DNA of 64,000 nt from Algoriphagus iocasae (GCF_014206875.1 NZ_JACIJO010000001.1:1656780-1720779); one strand, 5' to 3'; counted from the first letter of the stretch, positions 44,248 to 53,349 are shown. A program made the numbers and translations. Notes: a model not told the origin generated them from the sequence alone.

Positions 44248-46060
44248 GCCTCTCAAAACTTTGTCTGTCAATCAAATTGCTGTATAATCCTTCCTGAAGT
44301 AAAAGCTCATAATGGGTTCCATGTTCGGTGATCTTTCCTTGATCAAGGACGAGGATCAGGTCGGAATTTTTGATGGTACTTAGACGGTGCGCGATAACCA
44401 GTGTGGTCCTGTTTTCCATCAGGCGAGTAAGGGCTTCCTGAACCAGGAATTCGGATTCGGTGTCCAGGGCAGAAGTGGCCTCATCCAATAACAGGATGGG
44501 AGGATTTTTCAAAATGGCCCTGGCAATGCAGATCCGTTGTTTCTGCCCCCCTGATAATTTAATCCCACGGTCTCCTGTGTTGGTTTCATAACCGTGTGGG
44601 GTATTCAAAATGAATTCATTGGCATTGGCGATTTTTGCCGCCTGAATGACTTCCTCCATACTGGCTTCTGGTTTCCCAAATCGGATATTGTTGGCAATGG
44701 TGTCATGGAAGAGAATGGACTCCTGATTGACAATGCCGATCAGACTTCTCAGGGAGGAAGCAGATACATATTTTAAGTCGGTTCCATCAATAAGTATCCT
44801 ACCTTTCTGGGGATCCATAAATCTGGGAATCAAATCCATCAAAGTGGACTTTCCTCCTCCGGAAGGTCCCACCAGCGCAACCGTAAATCCTCTTGGAATT
44901 ACCATGTCGATGTCATGTAGTATCTGGTTGTCGCCATAGGAAAAACTTACTTTTTCAAGTTTGATTCCTTTTCGGAAACCTTCCAGGGTATAGGGACTAT
45001 GGGTATCCTGTACTTTGGGCTTTTCATCAAGTAAATCCAAGACCCTTTCGCCGGCAGCGATCCCTGCATGAATGGTACTGAAGGACTCTGTTATCGCCTT
45101 GGCAGGTCTCATGATCTGGGAGAAAATGGCGATATAAGTAATAAATGCAGAGGCACTTAATTCTGATTGGCTGTTGATCACAAGTCCACCGCCATATAAA
45201 ACAATGATGATCACCATGACCACGCCCAACAGTTCAGAAACAGGGGAGCCTAATTGCTGACGGTAGGACATTTTTCTTCCCAGTTCGGAAAACCTCAGGT
45301 TTTCTTCGTGAAATCTGCTTTTGATCCGTTCAGAACCATTGAATGCCTTGATGATTTTGATCCCTGATAAGGCCTCGTCCAAATAGCTGACCATGATACC
45401 GAAACGCTCTTGGGCTTCGGTCGCCTGTGCCTTCAGGCGCTTGACGATCCGGGCAATGACAAAGGCGGATATAGGAATCACCAGAATGGCAAAGAGGGTG
45501 AGTTTGTAGGAGATGACAAACAGAATGAACAAATAGGCCAATAATTGAAACGGTTCCTTGAACAGCACTTGAAGGGTGCTGGTGACAGAGTACTGGACCA
45601 CCTGAACATCCGAAGTGATTTTGGCAATGATGTTTCCTTTTCTTTGTTCGTTGAAGTACCCGACATGAAGGTCCATGACATGGTTGAATACGGATTTTCT
45701 CAGGTTTAACAGGGTGTGGATCCGTAGGTTTTCTATAATCCGCTGGGATATGTAACGGAACGTGTTGCTTAAAAATACTGACAGGAAAATAAACAGGCAG
45801 ACCCATTTCAATGCCTGAAAAGCCCCCTGTTCTGATTTGACAAGCTGTACATAATAACTGAACTGGTCCATGATCTCAAACCAGGAATCCGGTTTGGATG
45901 TCTGGACACCTCCTTCCTCAAACAAGGTGCTGAGTAATGGAGCCAGAAGCGCCAGATTTAAGGTGTTGAATACCACGGTAAGAATGGTGAACAGCACATA
46001 GGGAAAGGCAAACCTGCCGATGGGCCTCGCAAAAAGCAGTAATCTCCAATAAGTTTTCAT
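44240..46060 (-). CDS. MsbA-type ABC exporter (lipid/glycolipid flippase)
   Basis: A 606-residue half-transporter with an N-terminal six-helix membrane domain (about 1-320) and a C-terminal nucleotide-binding domain: Walker A GPSGGGKST (near 398), Q-loop IVNQES, signature LSGGQKQRICIARAIL (near 502), Walker B PPILLLDEATSALD (near 522), H-loop VIAHRLST. It resembles MsbA and capsule-type exporters that flip lipid-linked glycans or lipid A across the inner membrane as a homodimer. It sits among five glycosyltransferases, so it likely exports the glycolipid they build. There is no Wzx, Wzy or Wzt gene in the window. Confidence 0.95.
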   Translation of the reverse strand: MKTYWRLLLFARPIGRFAFPYVLFTILTVVFNTLNLALLAPLLSTLFEEGGVQTSKPDSWFEIMDQFSYYVQLVKSEQGAFQALKWVCLFIFLSVFLSNTFRYISQRIIENLRIHTLLNLRKSVFNHVMDLHVGYFNEQRKGNIIAKITSDVQVVQYSVTSTLQVLFKEPFQLLAYLFILFVISYKLTLFAILVIPISAFVIARIVKRLKAQATEAQERFGIMVSYLDEALSGIKIIKAFNGSERIKSRFHEENLRFSELGRKMSYRQQLGSPVSELLGVVMVIIIVLYGGGLVINSQSELSASAFITYIAIFSQIMRPAKAITESFSTIHAGIAAGERVLDLLDEKPKVQDTHSPYTLEGFRKGIKLEKVSFSYGDNQILHDIDMVIPRGFTVALVGPSGGGKSTLMDLIPRFMDPQKGRILIDGTDLKYVSASSLRSLIGIVNQESILFHDTIANNIRFGKPEASMEEVIQAAKIANANEFILNTPHGYETNTGDRGIKLSGGQKQRICIARAILKNPPILLLDEATSALDTESEFLVQEALTRLMENRTTLVIAHRLSTIKNSDLILVLDQGKITEHGTHYELLLQEGLYSNLIDRQSFERHE

Positions 46061-46069
46061 GACAATCGA

Positions 46070-47056
46070 TTAAAGCCTGATCAACTGTTTGCCGGCATTG
46101 AAAGTGTTTATTTCAGAAGTAATCTGGGCGATGCTTTTTCGACCCTTGTACTTCATCATCAGCTGACGGATTTTCCTTCGGGAATGATCTATGCGGTATT
46201 GTTTTCGCTGGAGTGCGGTGAAGGAGTTGAGTATCCAGAACTGTCCAAGCAGAAGTTTGGGGAGCACTTCAAGAAAGAGGAGTTTGAACTTCCATATTTT
46301 CAGATCTTTTCTATCGAGGTGGATGGCATGGAAAAACATCCTGTTCCTGAAGTAAATCTCCTTGATCTCGCGTTTCCCAAAAAATGTCCGGGTGGTCGCT
46401 GAACCCAGATGAAAACTGACCGCCTGATGCTCATAATAACACTTCCAGCCCAGTTTCCAGGCTCGGATGCTCAGGTCGAGGTCTTCCATGTAGAATGGGG
46501 AATAGATTTCATCGAAACCTTTCAGTTCTACTAACTTTTTTCTGTCCAAAAGGCAGTTGCCACCTGATAGAAAAGAGGTGACCACTTTCCCAAATGATGG
46601 ATCTTTTGGAAATGCCTGTTTGTCTGTCTTGAGCTTAAAGCCGTTAAAGCGGGGGATTTTTGCGGCTATTTCAATTGATTTTCCAGAAGGATCCAGCATT
46701 TTTCCCATGACTCCAAACGTGGACTGATCCTCAAAATAGGGGAGAAGGACTTCCAAATAATCCCTTGACAGCTTGATGTCTGAATTCAACAAAAGGACTA
46801 GGTCGTATCTGGATTCATAGATACCCCGGTTGCAGGAGAATGAAAATCCCCTGTTTTTCTCATTCTGGATGATCTTGATTTCGGGATAGAACTTTTTCAA
46901 AAAAGCAACAGAGTCATCGCTTGAACAGTCGTCTACGACGATTACTTCAAATAAGGCATTACTCTGTACTAATGATTGAAAAGTAAATGGTAAATATTCC
47001 TCCAGCAGGTTCTTTCCATTGTAATTGGGAAGAACCACAGAAATGGTTTTGTTCAA
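46070..47056 (-). CDS. GT2 family glycosyltransferase, first gene of the glycan operon
   Basis: A 328-residue GT2 enzyme: ISVVLPNYNGKNLLEEYLPFTFQSL, VIVVDDCSSDDS, LLLNSDIKLSRDY (DxD), and the acceptor loop FDEIYSPFYMEDLDLSIRAWKLGWKCYYEHQA typical of rhamnosyltransferases and galactofuranosyl-type enzymes. It starts the minus-strand operon, nine bases before the exporter, so its upstream region should hold the promoter. Basic C-terminus (RKQYRIDHSRRKIRQLMMKYKGRK). Confidence 0.92.
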   Translation of the reverse strand: MNKTISVVLPNYNGKNLLEEYLPFTFQSLVQSNALFEVIVVDDCSSDDSVAFLKKFYPEIKIIQNEKNRGFSFSCNRGIYESRYDLVLLLNSDIKLSRDYLEVLLPYFEDQSTFGVMGKMLDPSGKSIEIAAKIPRFNGFKLKTDKQAFPKDPSFGKVVTSFLSGGNCLLDRKKLVELKGFDEIYSPFYMEDLDLSIRAWKLGWKCYYEHQAVSFHLGSATTRTFFGKREIKEIYFRNRMFFHAIHLDRKDLKIWKFKLLFLEVLPKLLLGQFWILNSFTALQRKQYRIDHSRRKIRQLMMKYKGRKSIAQITSEINTFNAGKQLIRL

Positions 47057-47639
47057 AATAATAGTGGCTTAGTTTTTACGGAAAACGGCTGTTGGGTAAA
47101 AAACGCAACAGGAAAATTTCTTCTGGTAATGGGGAAGAAGGAGGAGAATTTTCAGAGACAAAAGCATCTGTAGGTTATTTCAATATTCTTGAAATAATAA
47201 TTTATAATTGAATTAAAAACTTAATTTTTAAGTGAGAATAGGGAGGAGTTATTGTGAGAAAAAAAGTCGAGGTTTTGGTGAATTTCAGGTAAGGTGTTGA
47301 AAAGGTACAATTAATGGGATGATGAGTTTAAGTGGCTTTCTCATTCAAAAATTGGCATAAACCATATCTTATTATAAAGGAAATTTTAGTGGCAAAGAGG
47401 ATGGCGAACCCATTCAAATTGTCTTAAGATAATAATGACAGGTATTGCTTTTTTTTGATTCATCTGACCGAAAAGGCTTTACTTCAAATCCTTCAAACCC
47501 ATGTTCTACCAGTATTCTTGAGATCAAAAATCAAGTCTCCAATGGAATAACTTGTATATATTTTAGTGAGGAAAGGGAATTTATTTGAGTTGATTTTTCA
47601 ATTCCTTTTTCCGCCAATATAGCCTGACCCCGTCACACA
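47057..47639. other. Intergenic region upstream of the glycan operon
   Basis: About 580 bases with no gene seen. The promoter of the glycan operon should be at its left end; no clear TAnnTTTG match was found near the start codon. Confidence 0.5.
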
Positions 47640-47677
47640 GGGCAAGAGACTACGGTATAAAGCCAAAGCTCTTGCCC
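47640..47677 (+). terminator. Terminator-like hairpin
   Basis: GGGCAAGAG (47640-47648) and CTCTTGCCC (47669-47677) form a perfect 9-base stem, followed by TTTCTATTTT. There is no intact gene just upstream on the plus strand, so it may belong to a lost gene. Confidence 0.55.
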
Positions 47678-47781
47678 TTTCTATTTTATTCCGTTTCCAC
47701 TTGCATTTAGTGCCTTGCTCAGGCTGGTACTGCTTCATAAATATTTGTTCCATTAAAACACAAAAGACGATAAAAACATGG

Positions 47782-48121
47782 GTGAAAAAATCAGCAAGGA
47801 GTAAGGGGACGCTAGGATCAAAGGCCAATAAATCTGTTTGGACCAGAAGAAAAGGAAATGCGGATACCTATAAGAAATTCACCGATCTGATGATAGCGAA
47901 ACTGGAACAGGGAATACAGCAAAGAAGAGCCCATTGCTGAAATGGGAGCTAAATACCTGAACAACCTCACTGGTATTCTCAATGATGCCTTGTTGGATAA
48001 TTCCGCCACCTACATCCAAAACTGGTTGCTAGAGCTTAAAAACAATAAACAGCTGGTAGTGGAAGCAGTTGGAAAAGCCCAACAGGCGGTGGATTATATT
48101 CTTAACAAAGATCTATTTTAA
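47782..48121 (+). pseudogene. ArdC-like antirestriction (zincin) gene, internally deleted
   Basis: Frame 1 encodes RRKGNADTYKKFTDLMIAKLEQGI, which resembles the start of ArdC-type proteins ('xxYxxxTDxIIxxLExG'), then stops at 47940. A second frame entering near 47918 encodes EPIAEMGAKYLNNLTGILNDALLDNSATYIQNWLLELKN and VEAVGKAQQAVDYILN, which is the C-terminus of the ArdC zincin domain. The 200 or so residues between, including the catalytic HExxH, are missing. ArdC proteins protect incoming conjugative DNA and are carried by plasmids and conjugative transposons, so this is a scar of a lost mobile element. Non-functional. Confidence 0.8.
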
Positions 48122-48202
48122 AGAAAAGGGAGATGTCCCCTTTTTTTAATCACTTCAGTTGCATGTTTGGAATTGTGCTCGTTATCAATATAAAGTGATA
48201 AT

Positions 48203-48706
48203 ATGAAGAATGCATTTTTACTTAGAATCAGATTCCTATTCTTGGGGGTTTTCCTACTGCTTACATACTCTTGTAAAACCGATGAAGGGCCTGTTACTGT
48301 TTTAGAAGGTTCTTACTTGCATGTTTTTTCAGGATCTGATGAATCAAGTGGGAGAGTGATGACTTTTAGCCAAGAGGGTAAGGTAAAGTTAGAGGCCTTC
48401 AGAAACTTCAATGATCCCGATAAGAGATGCTTAATGTCGTTTAAAGAGGGGAATTATCAATGGGTTGGTGAAGAGCTGACCATTCATTGGACTACCTCAT
48501 TTGGACCAGACCTTACAAAACCTCTAGATGATGAGGTATGTGTTCCCAAAGAGGCACTGATTTCTAATTTTGACCCATCAGTTGCGGTTTCTAAAGCATC
48601 TTTCAAATATGACAGGAAGAAAAATACGTTCATCCTTGAATATCCCTGTAATGATACTTTTGGTAATTGTGTAGGTCCTTTAAAATACGTTTTTTATCGT
48701 GATTGA
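48203..48706 (+). CDS. Hypothetical lipoprotein
   Basis: A 167-residue lipoprotein: MKNAFLLRIRFLFLGVFLLLTYSCKTDEGP has a lipobox Cys near 24. The rest is a small beta-rich domain (SYLHVFSGSDESSGRVMTFSQEGKVKLEAFRNF) with four Cys (CLMS, EVCVP, YPCND, GNCVG) that could pair as disulfides. I recognise no named family; similar secreted lipocalin-like proteins are common in this phylum. It is monocistronic, and located just after the ArdC remnant. Confidence 0.7.
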   Translation: MKNAFLLRIRFLFLGVFLLLTYSCKTDEGPVTVLEGSYLHVFSGSDESSGRVMTFSQEGKVKLEAFRNFNDPDKRCLMSFKEGNYQWVGEELTIHWTTSFGPDLTKPLDDEVCVPKEALISNFDPSVAVSKASFKYDRKKNTFILEYPCNDTFGNCVGPLKYVFYRD

Positions 48707-48749
48707 CCACAGGGGAATGGGGACTTTAAGGGACGAAACCTTTGTTTTT

Positions 48750-49028
48750 TTAAGGACAATCTGGTAGGTCTTCCAATAGATTATGGAGGTAACCCAGGCC
48801 TCTTGCAAAGAGGTGTTTTTCCGGATCTTCAGATACCAAAACTTCCAGTTCCTGGAATTCATGAACAATATAAAATTCATAATCTCCGTTTTGGATACCA
48901 TGGACAGCATCTTTGGTGGAAATAGCCCATTTCTCGCCCCGGGCATTGACACCTCCAACTTGGGTAATCTCAATTTTCTGTTCGCTATCCTGAAATTTTT
49001 TACAACAGAGTATTCTAAGTCTTGTCAT
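48750..49028 (-). CDS. DUF3892 domain-containing protein
   Basis: A 92-residue soluble protein. The pattern IEITQVGGVNARGEKWAISTKDAVHGIQNGDYEFYIVHEFQELEVLV fits DUF3892 (short proteins in which a 'W..s..eaI..i..G...fyv' stretch is conserved). ATG 49028 is used; TTG 49061 would add 11 residues. DUF3892 proteins often travel with mobile or accessory DNA and have no known function. The ArdC remnant nearby makes this a possible leftover of the same element. Confidence 0.6.
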   Translation of the reverse strand: MTRLRILCCKKFQDSEQKIEITQVGGVNARGEKWAISTKDAVHGIQNGDYEFYIVHEFQELEVLVSEDPEKHLFARGLGYLHNLLEDLPDCP

Positions 49029-49202
49029 GGCGATTTGTAAGGGATCTGAAACCCTGATCAATGGGATCTTCCAGTGGAAATTTCAATTGGCTTGATTTTC
49101 AGCTAATACAAATATGATAAGCTCTTACTTTAAGCTCCTCTGATTTCTTAACGCTGAAATTAATCGAATTAGATTGATTTTGGGTGATTTTTTCAGGACT
49201 TA

Positions 49203-49466
49203 TTACCAAGAAATCCGGCCTCCCTTTTCTTTTAAAATATCCAATAGGTATCGGGCATCATCCTCCTGTTGATCAGCAATCATTTTCTTGATAGCTCGAC
49301 ATAGAGCCCGGAGTTCTTTTCCTTTTTGGATGCGCTCAAATGGAAATGGGTTCAGGTTTTGAGCGATTAATCGGTCTATTTTGAGGTCAATTTTCTTTTC
49401 CAGGTTTTTAACATCTTCCAGAATATAATTCCAGTTTATATATTTCCGCTTGCTTACTGGCAGCCC
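49203..49466 (-). pseudogene. Possible gene remnant without a start codon
   Basis: An 87-codon open frame on the minus strand ending at 49203 reads GLPVSKRKYINWNYILEDV, KNLEKKIDLKIDRLIAQNLNPF and ARYLLDILKEKGGRISW. It is charged, helical and protein-like, but has no ATG, GTG or TTG near its N-terminal end and begins at a TAG at 49467. Its upstream end lies at repeat A copy 3 (49441-49587), which may have inserted and removed the start. Family not recognised. Confidence 0.35.
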
Positions 49467-49587
49467 CTAAAAAAAGGGTTAAAGTATATTTCAACCTGCT
49501 GTGGACAGTGGACTCTGGCCGGTGGACGACATTATCCGTGACTTTCTAAACTCTTTCTTTGACTTCTGGCTCCATTGTGGATAATCA
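49441..49587 (+). repeat. Dispersed repeat module A, copy 3
   Basis: Shares CCGCTTGCTTAC, TAAAAAAAGGG, AAAGTATATTTCAAC, GGTGGACGAC, GACTTTCTAAACTC, TGGCTCCATTG and GGATAATC with the copies at 9557 and 11061. Inverted repeat ATTATCC (49531-49537) / GGATAAT (49579-49585). Confidence 0.75.
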
Positions 49588-49760
49588 TGTTTTTTAATCA
49601 CTCAGGATGAGAAAGGAGCACTGATTCATTGAGATTTAATTTTTCAGGAGCTTATTTTTTTTAAAAATTATTGTGTAGTCATTTGACTTCATATATATTT
49701 GTAGTCAAATAGCTACACGTTATATGGTTTTACAGAAGACCTCCATTAATTAATAAATCC
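49588..49760. other. Leader of the ArsR-SRPBCC-DoxX operon
   Basis: No gene; it contains the operator/promoter at 49671-49718. Confidence 0.6.
49671..49718 (+). promoter_or_regulatory. ArsR operon promoter with inverted-repeat operator
   Basis: GTGTAGTCATTTGACT (49673-49688) and AGTCAAATAGCTACAC (49703-49718) form an inverted repeat with two mismatches and a 14-base spacer. TATATTTG (49694-49701), a perfect -7, lies between the arms and TTG at 49671 is 23 bases before it, so binding of the dimeric ArsR protein would block the polymerase. Confidence 0.75.
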
Positions 49761-50084
49761 ATGAATATCAGAAGAGATGTATTTCAGGCAATAGCAGATC
49801 CCACCAGAAGGGCAATTTTACTGCTTTTGACCACTCAATCAATGACTGCAGGAATCATTGCCTCTAATTTTGATACTGCCCGGCCGACAGTTTCCAAGCA
49901 TTTGCAGATTCTGACAGAGTGCGAGTTGTTGAAACAGGAGCAAAAAGGAAGGGAGGTGTATTACCATCTCAATGCGATAAAAATGCAGGAAGTAGCACAG
50001 TTTATTGAACCGTTCAGAAAAATCTGGGACGATCGATTTAATAAGCTGGAGGAAGTCATGAAATCTTATCAATCAAAAAAATAA
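49761..50084 (+). CDS. ArsR/SmtB-family HTH transcriptional regulator
   Basis: A 107-residue winged-helix protein: [30 protein letters not shown], then [34 protein letters not shown]. This is the ArsR subgroup that precedes SRPBCC genes; it has no Cys pair and is unlikely to sense metals. Eight bases separate it from the SRPBCC gene. The inverted repeat at 49673-49718 is its probable operator. Confidence 0.93.
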   Translation: MNIRRDVFQAIADPTRRAILLLLTTQSMTAGIIASNFDTARPTVSKHLQILTECELLKQEQKGREVYYHLNAIKMQEVAQFIEPFRKIWDDRFNKLEEVMKSYQSKK

Positions 50085-50091
50085 CAGGGAA

Positions 50092-50556
50092 ATGGAATTG
50101 AAAACACAGGTAAAGGCAGAGGATGGGAAGCAGGAAATTTTTATTACGCGAGAATTTGATCTACCCGTCGAACTGCTGTTTAAAGCTTATTCAGAGGCAG
50201 AGTTGATTGAACAGTGGATGGGAACAAAGGTTATCCGCCTGGAGAATAAGAATCTTGGTTTTTATCAGTTTGAAACATCACAAAATGGGAATGTGGTCTT
50301 TCGAGCAAATGGAGCTATCCACAGAGTTGTGGAAAATCAAAAAATCATCAGAACTTTTGAAATGGAGAATACGTCAATTGGTGTCCAATTGGAGTTTTTG
50401 GATTTTGAAAAAATTTCTATGGAAAGGAGCAAGTTGACCATTCAGATCATTTACCAAACAGAAAACCAGAGAGCAGCCCAATTAAAGCTTCCTTTTGCCT
50501 CCGGATTAAACGCAGCCCATAACAGACTTCAGGAAATAGCAATTTCAAAAAGATGA
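50092..50556 (+). CDS. SRPBCC (AHSA1-like) domain protein
   Basis: A 154-residue protein with the Aha1/START-like fold: EIFITREFDLPVELLFKAYSEAELIEQWMGTKVIRLENKNLG, then ENQKIIRTFEMENT. Members bind hydrophobic ligands in a deep pocket; a catalytic role is not established. It lies between the ArsR and DoxX genes and overlaps DoxX by four bases, a standard three-gene cassette in this phylum. Ligand unknown. Confidence 0.92.
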   Translation: MELKTQVKAEDGKQEIFITREFDLPVELLFKAYSEAELIEQWMGTKVIRLENKNLGFYQFETSQNGNVVFRANGAIHRVVENQKIIRTFEMENTSIGVQLEFLDFEKISMERSKLTIQIIYQTENQRAAQLKLPFASGLNAAHNRLQEIAISKR

Positions 50557-50936
50557 GTAAGAAAACTAGGATTATTTATTGGGTTGTGACCTGCTGGTTG
50601 AGCCTTGGAATGTTGTCAACGGGTATTGTACAACTCATTCACATGGACGAAGAGGTGCAGAAAATGCATGCTTTAGGTTATTCCCCTTACTTTTTGACTT
50701 TAATAGGTAGTTGGAAATTACTCGGGGTTTTGGCTATACTTATTCCTGGATTTCCCCTGATTAAAGAATGGGCTTATGCCGGATTTTTCTTTTTGATGAC
50801 AGGGGCAATTTTTAGTCATCTGGCTGCTGGGGATTCTGCTGAGGAATATTTTGGCCCAGTACTGCTATTGGTTCTGACAGTAGTTTCCTGGTTTTCCAGA
50901 CCAAGTGGGAGGAAAATCCTAAATAATGGGAATTAA
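50553..50936 (+). CDS. DoxX family membrane protein
   Basis: A 127-residue protein with four membrane helices: WVVTCWLSLGMLSTGIVQL, then KMHALGYSPYFLTLIGSWKLLGVLAILIPGFPLIKEWAYAGFFFLMTGAIFSHLAAGD and FGPVLLLVLTVVSWF. The GSWKLLG motif after helix 1 is the DoxX signature. It is an inner-membrane protein and last in the ArsR-SRPBCC-DoxX operon. DoxX proteins have been linked to redox and stress; here the function is unclear. Confidence 0.92.
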   Translation: MSKKTRIIYWVVTCWLSLGMLSTGIVQLIHMDEEVQKMHALGYSPYFLTLIGSWKLLGVLAILIPGFPLIKEWAYAGFFFLMTGAIFSHLAAGDSAEEYFGPVLLLVLTVVSWFSRPSGRKILNNGN

Positions 50937-51456
50937 TGAGGTGTCTAATCTGCTTTGTTAGTTCATGATTGAGGCTCTCATTGGGTTAAATTGATCGAGG
51001 ATAGAATTATTTTCCACTATGGAGCTATCTTATATTTTCTTTACTTTAAATGGATTGATAAATTTTTGATCTGAACCTTTATTCTCAAATACTTTAGTAG
51101 AGTTTAATTCTATTAGATAGCTAATTCCTGATTCTTATCTGATGGATCAGGAATAATTGGAATCTCAAGGCCTTTGGATTAGATCCAAATGAACAAGGTG
51201 TTTAGGTGTAATTATGGCTACTTTTCCAACCAGAAAAAAACAAGTAAAGGGGAATGTGCTTATTGATATCAGATCGAGGAAATGTAACTGCGTAAATCCA
51301 AAATTAGACGACTTGTAATTTCAGTATAGATATGGAAGTCAGGATAATATAAATGATTCATGGTTGAATTTTTATAAGCGGTAAGTTAGTGTTAAATAAG
51401 AGACTGATAATTTCTGGAAAGTAATTTTCTTTGTTGTCCAAATCTTATTCGTTTAA
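50937..51456. other. Intergenic region upstream of the TPR kinase
   Basis: About 520 AT-rich bases; I see no gene, repeat or clear hairpin. Confidence 0.5.
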
Positions 51457-53349
51457 GTGTCAGTATTACCACTAATTCTTCTCGTTTTTTTAATCCAGGT
51501 CCAAAAAGTGGATTCAGATCCAACTCTGAACCTAATTCAGAAAATTAAGGAAGCTGGCCAAGATTCCACAAAATCTGCATTGCTCCTCGATCTGGCAAAA
51601 AGCTATTATGCTAAAGATCAGGATACCGCATTATTGCTTTCAAGGCAAAGCTTGGAAATTTCTCAAAGGGAGGACATTCAAGTACTTCAAGCTTCTGCCC
51701 ATAATTTGATCGGGGTTTGTTATTTGATTAAAAGTGACTTTGAAAAATCCCTTGAATCCCATTATCAGGCTTTGAGAATACGGGAAAACCTTGCTGACTC
51801 GGTAGGGATTATGGAGTCCCATTTAAATATTGGAAACAATTATTACCGATTAAAAGACTTATCTCGTGCAGTGGAGGAATATAAAATCTCTCTTGAATTT
51901 GCCTTAGCCTTGAATCATGAAAAGGCAATGGGCTTACTTTATAATAACTTAGGAAGCTATTATAGAGATGTGTGGAAATCCTTTAATCAAAAGGAAGATT
52001 TTGATTCAGCTATGTATTACCTGGAGAAGTCATTGGTTTATAAGAGCAAGTTTGGAGATGAGGGTGGAGAAACACAAACTCTGATTCAGCTATCTGATTT
52101 ATATGAAGAAAAGGGTGACTTGGAGCATTCTTCGAGACTCATTTCCCGTGCATTGGAGTTAAGTAGAGCAAACAATAACAGTGAAGGAATTCTCTCTTCT
52201 TTAAACAGGCTCTCGACTTCCAGCAGAAGACAAGGGGAGCTTAGAAAGGCCATAGAATACTCCAAAGAGGCATTTCAGCTTGCCAATGATATCGGCTCTC
52301 CTTTCCAGATTTCCATTGCTGCGGATCAACTCAGTTCCCTTTATGCAGGACTAGGGGAATTCAGAAATGCCTATGACTATTTATTGATTACAGATCAATA
52401 TTCGGATACCATTTTCCAAGACAGCAGGGAAAAAATAAGGGAAGAACTTTCTTCTAAGTATGACAGCGATAAAAAAGAACTTGAACTTCAAAAACTGGCC
52501 AAAATGGAGGAAATGGCGAGTTTGAAAATAAAACATCAAAAGGAATTATTGATAGTTTCGTTCTTTGTCGCTATAATTTTATTGGGATTACTTTTTCGGC
52601 AATTGAAACTCAATCGAAAAATTTCCCTGACAAATATGAAATTATCTGAAACCAATGAGATTATTAGGGTTCAGTCTGAGGAATTGGAAGAATCAAACAG
52701 GTTCAGGGAAAAGCTGTTTTCGATTATTTCCCATGATCTGAAATCTCCTTTATCCTCCTTGACAAGTGCGCTGGAATTATGGAAAACAGGTGATCTGGAG
52801 AGTGGGGAGATGGATTATATTCTTTCGGTGATTTCAAAAGAGACTTCTAATACATCCACTTTGCTGGATAACATTCTGACCTGGGCCAGAACCCAGATGA
52901 AAGAAAATCAAAGCAATTTTAGTCAGGTTGCAGTCTATCAAATCATTGAGGAGATAAGAAATATTTATCACTTGCAAATCCAACAAAAGGAGATTGAATT
53001 TTTAAATCTGGTCCCAGAATCTACAACCTTCTTTTCAGATCCTGATCGACTGACTTTAATTCTGCGGAATCTGATTTCAAATGCCATTAAATTTACAGAA
53101 GCAGGGGGGCAGGTGAAAGTTTCATTGGACGAGGATTCTATTTTGGTACAGGATAGCGGGATAGGAATGGATTATTTTCAAATCAAAAATATTTTTGCAA
53201 GCAAAGTTTCAACAGAAGGGACCAAGGGAGAAAAGGGAAGTGGAATCGGATTGATGCTGACAAAGGACTTTGCGGATAGTATCGGGGCAGAAATTAAAGT
53301 GGAAAGCGCAAAAGGGGAGGGGACAAGATTTGAATTGGTCTTTACCTGA
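51457..53349 (+). CDS. Tetratricopeptide-repeat sensor histidine kinase
   Basis: A 630-residue membrane kinase starting at GTG 51457 with a signal peptide or N-terminal helix (SVLPLILLVFLIQV). Residues about 30-330 are TPR repeats (NLIGVCYLIKSDFEKSLESHYQALRI and similar). A single membrane helix follows (LLIVSFFVAIILLGLLFRQL, about 362-381), then a coiled coil, a HisKA domain with FSIISHDLKSPLSSL (His in SHDLKSP) and a HATPase domain (NLISNAIKFTE, DSGIGMD, GSGIGLMLTKD). The TPR domain should lie in the periplasm. No response regulator gene lies beside it, so it is an orphan kinase of the type common in Bacteroidota. Its signal is unknown. Confidence 0.93.
   Translation: MSVLPLILLVFLIQVQKVDSDPTLNLIQKIKEAGQDSTKSALLLDLAKSYYAKDQDTALLLSRQSLEISQREDIQVLQASAHNLIGVCYLIKSDFEKSLESHYQALRIRENLADSVGIMESHLNIGNNYYRLKDLSRAVEEYKISLEFALALNHEKAMGLLYNNLGSYYRDVWKSFNQKEDFDSAMYYLEKSLVYKSKFGDEGGETQTLIQLSDLYEEKGDLEHSSRLISRALELSRANNNSEGILSSLNRLSTSSRRQGELRKAIEYSKEAFQLANDIGSPFQISIAADQLSSLYAGLGEFRNAYDYLLITDQYSDTIFQDSREKIREELSSKYDSDKKELELQKLAKMEEMASLKIKHQKELLIVSFFVAIILLGLLFRQLKLNRKISLTNMKLSETNEIIRVQSEELEESNRFREKLFSIISHDLKSPLSSLTSALELWKTGDLESGEMDYILSVISKETSNTSTLLDNILTWARTQMKENQSNFSQVAVYQIIEEIRNIYHLQIQQKEIEFLNLVPESTTFFSDPDRLTLILRNLISNAIKFTEAGGQVKVSLDEDSILVQDSGIGMDYFQIKNIFASKVSTEGTKGEKGSGIGLMLTKDFADSIGAEIKVESAKGEGTRFELVFT

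Noticed and set aside
47598..47828. 76-codon minus-strand frame over the ArdC remnant
   Set aside because: It is the shadow of the remnant and hairpin; no domain.
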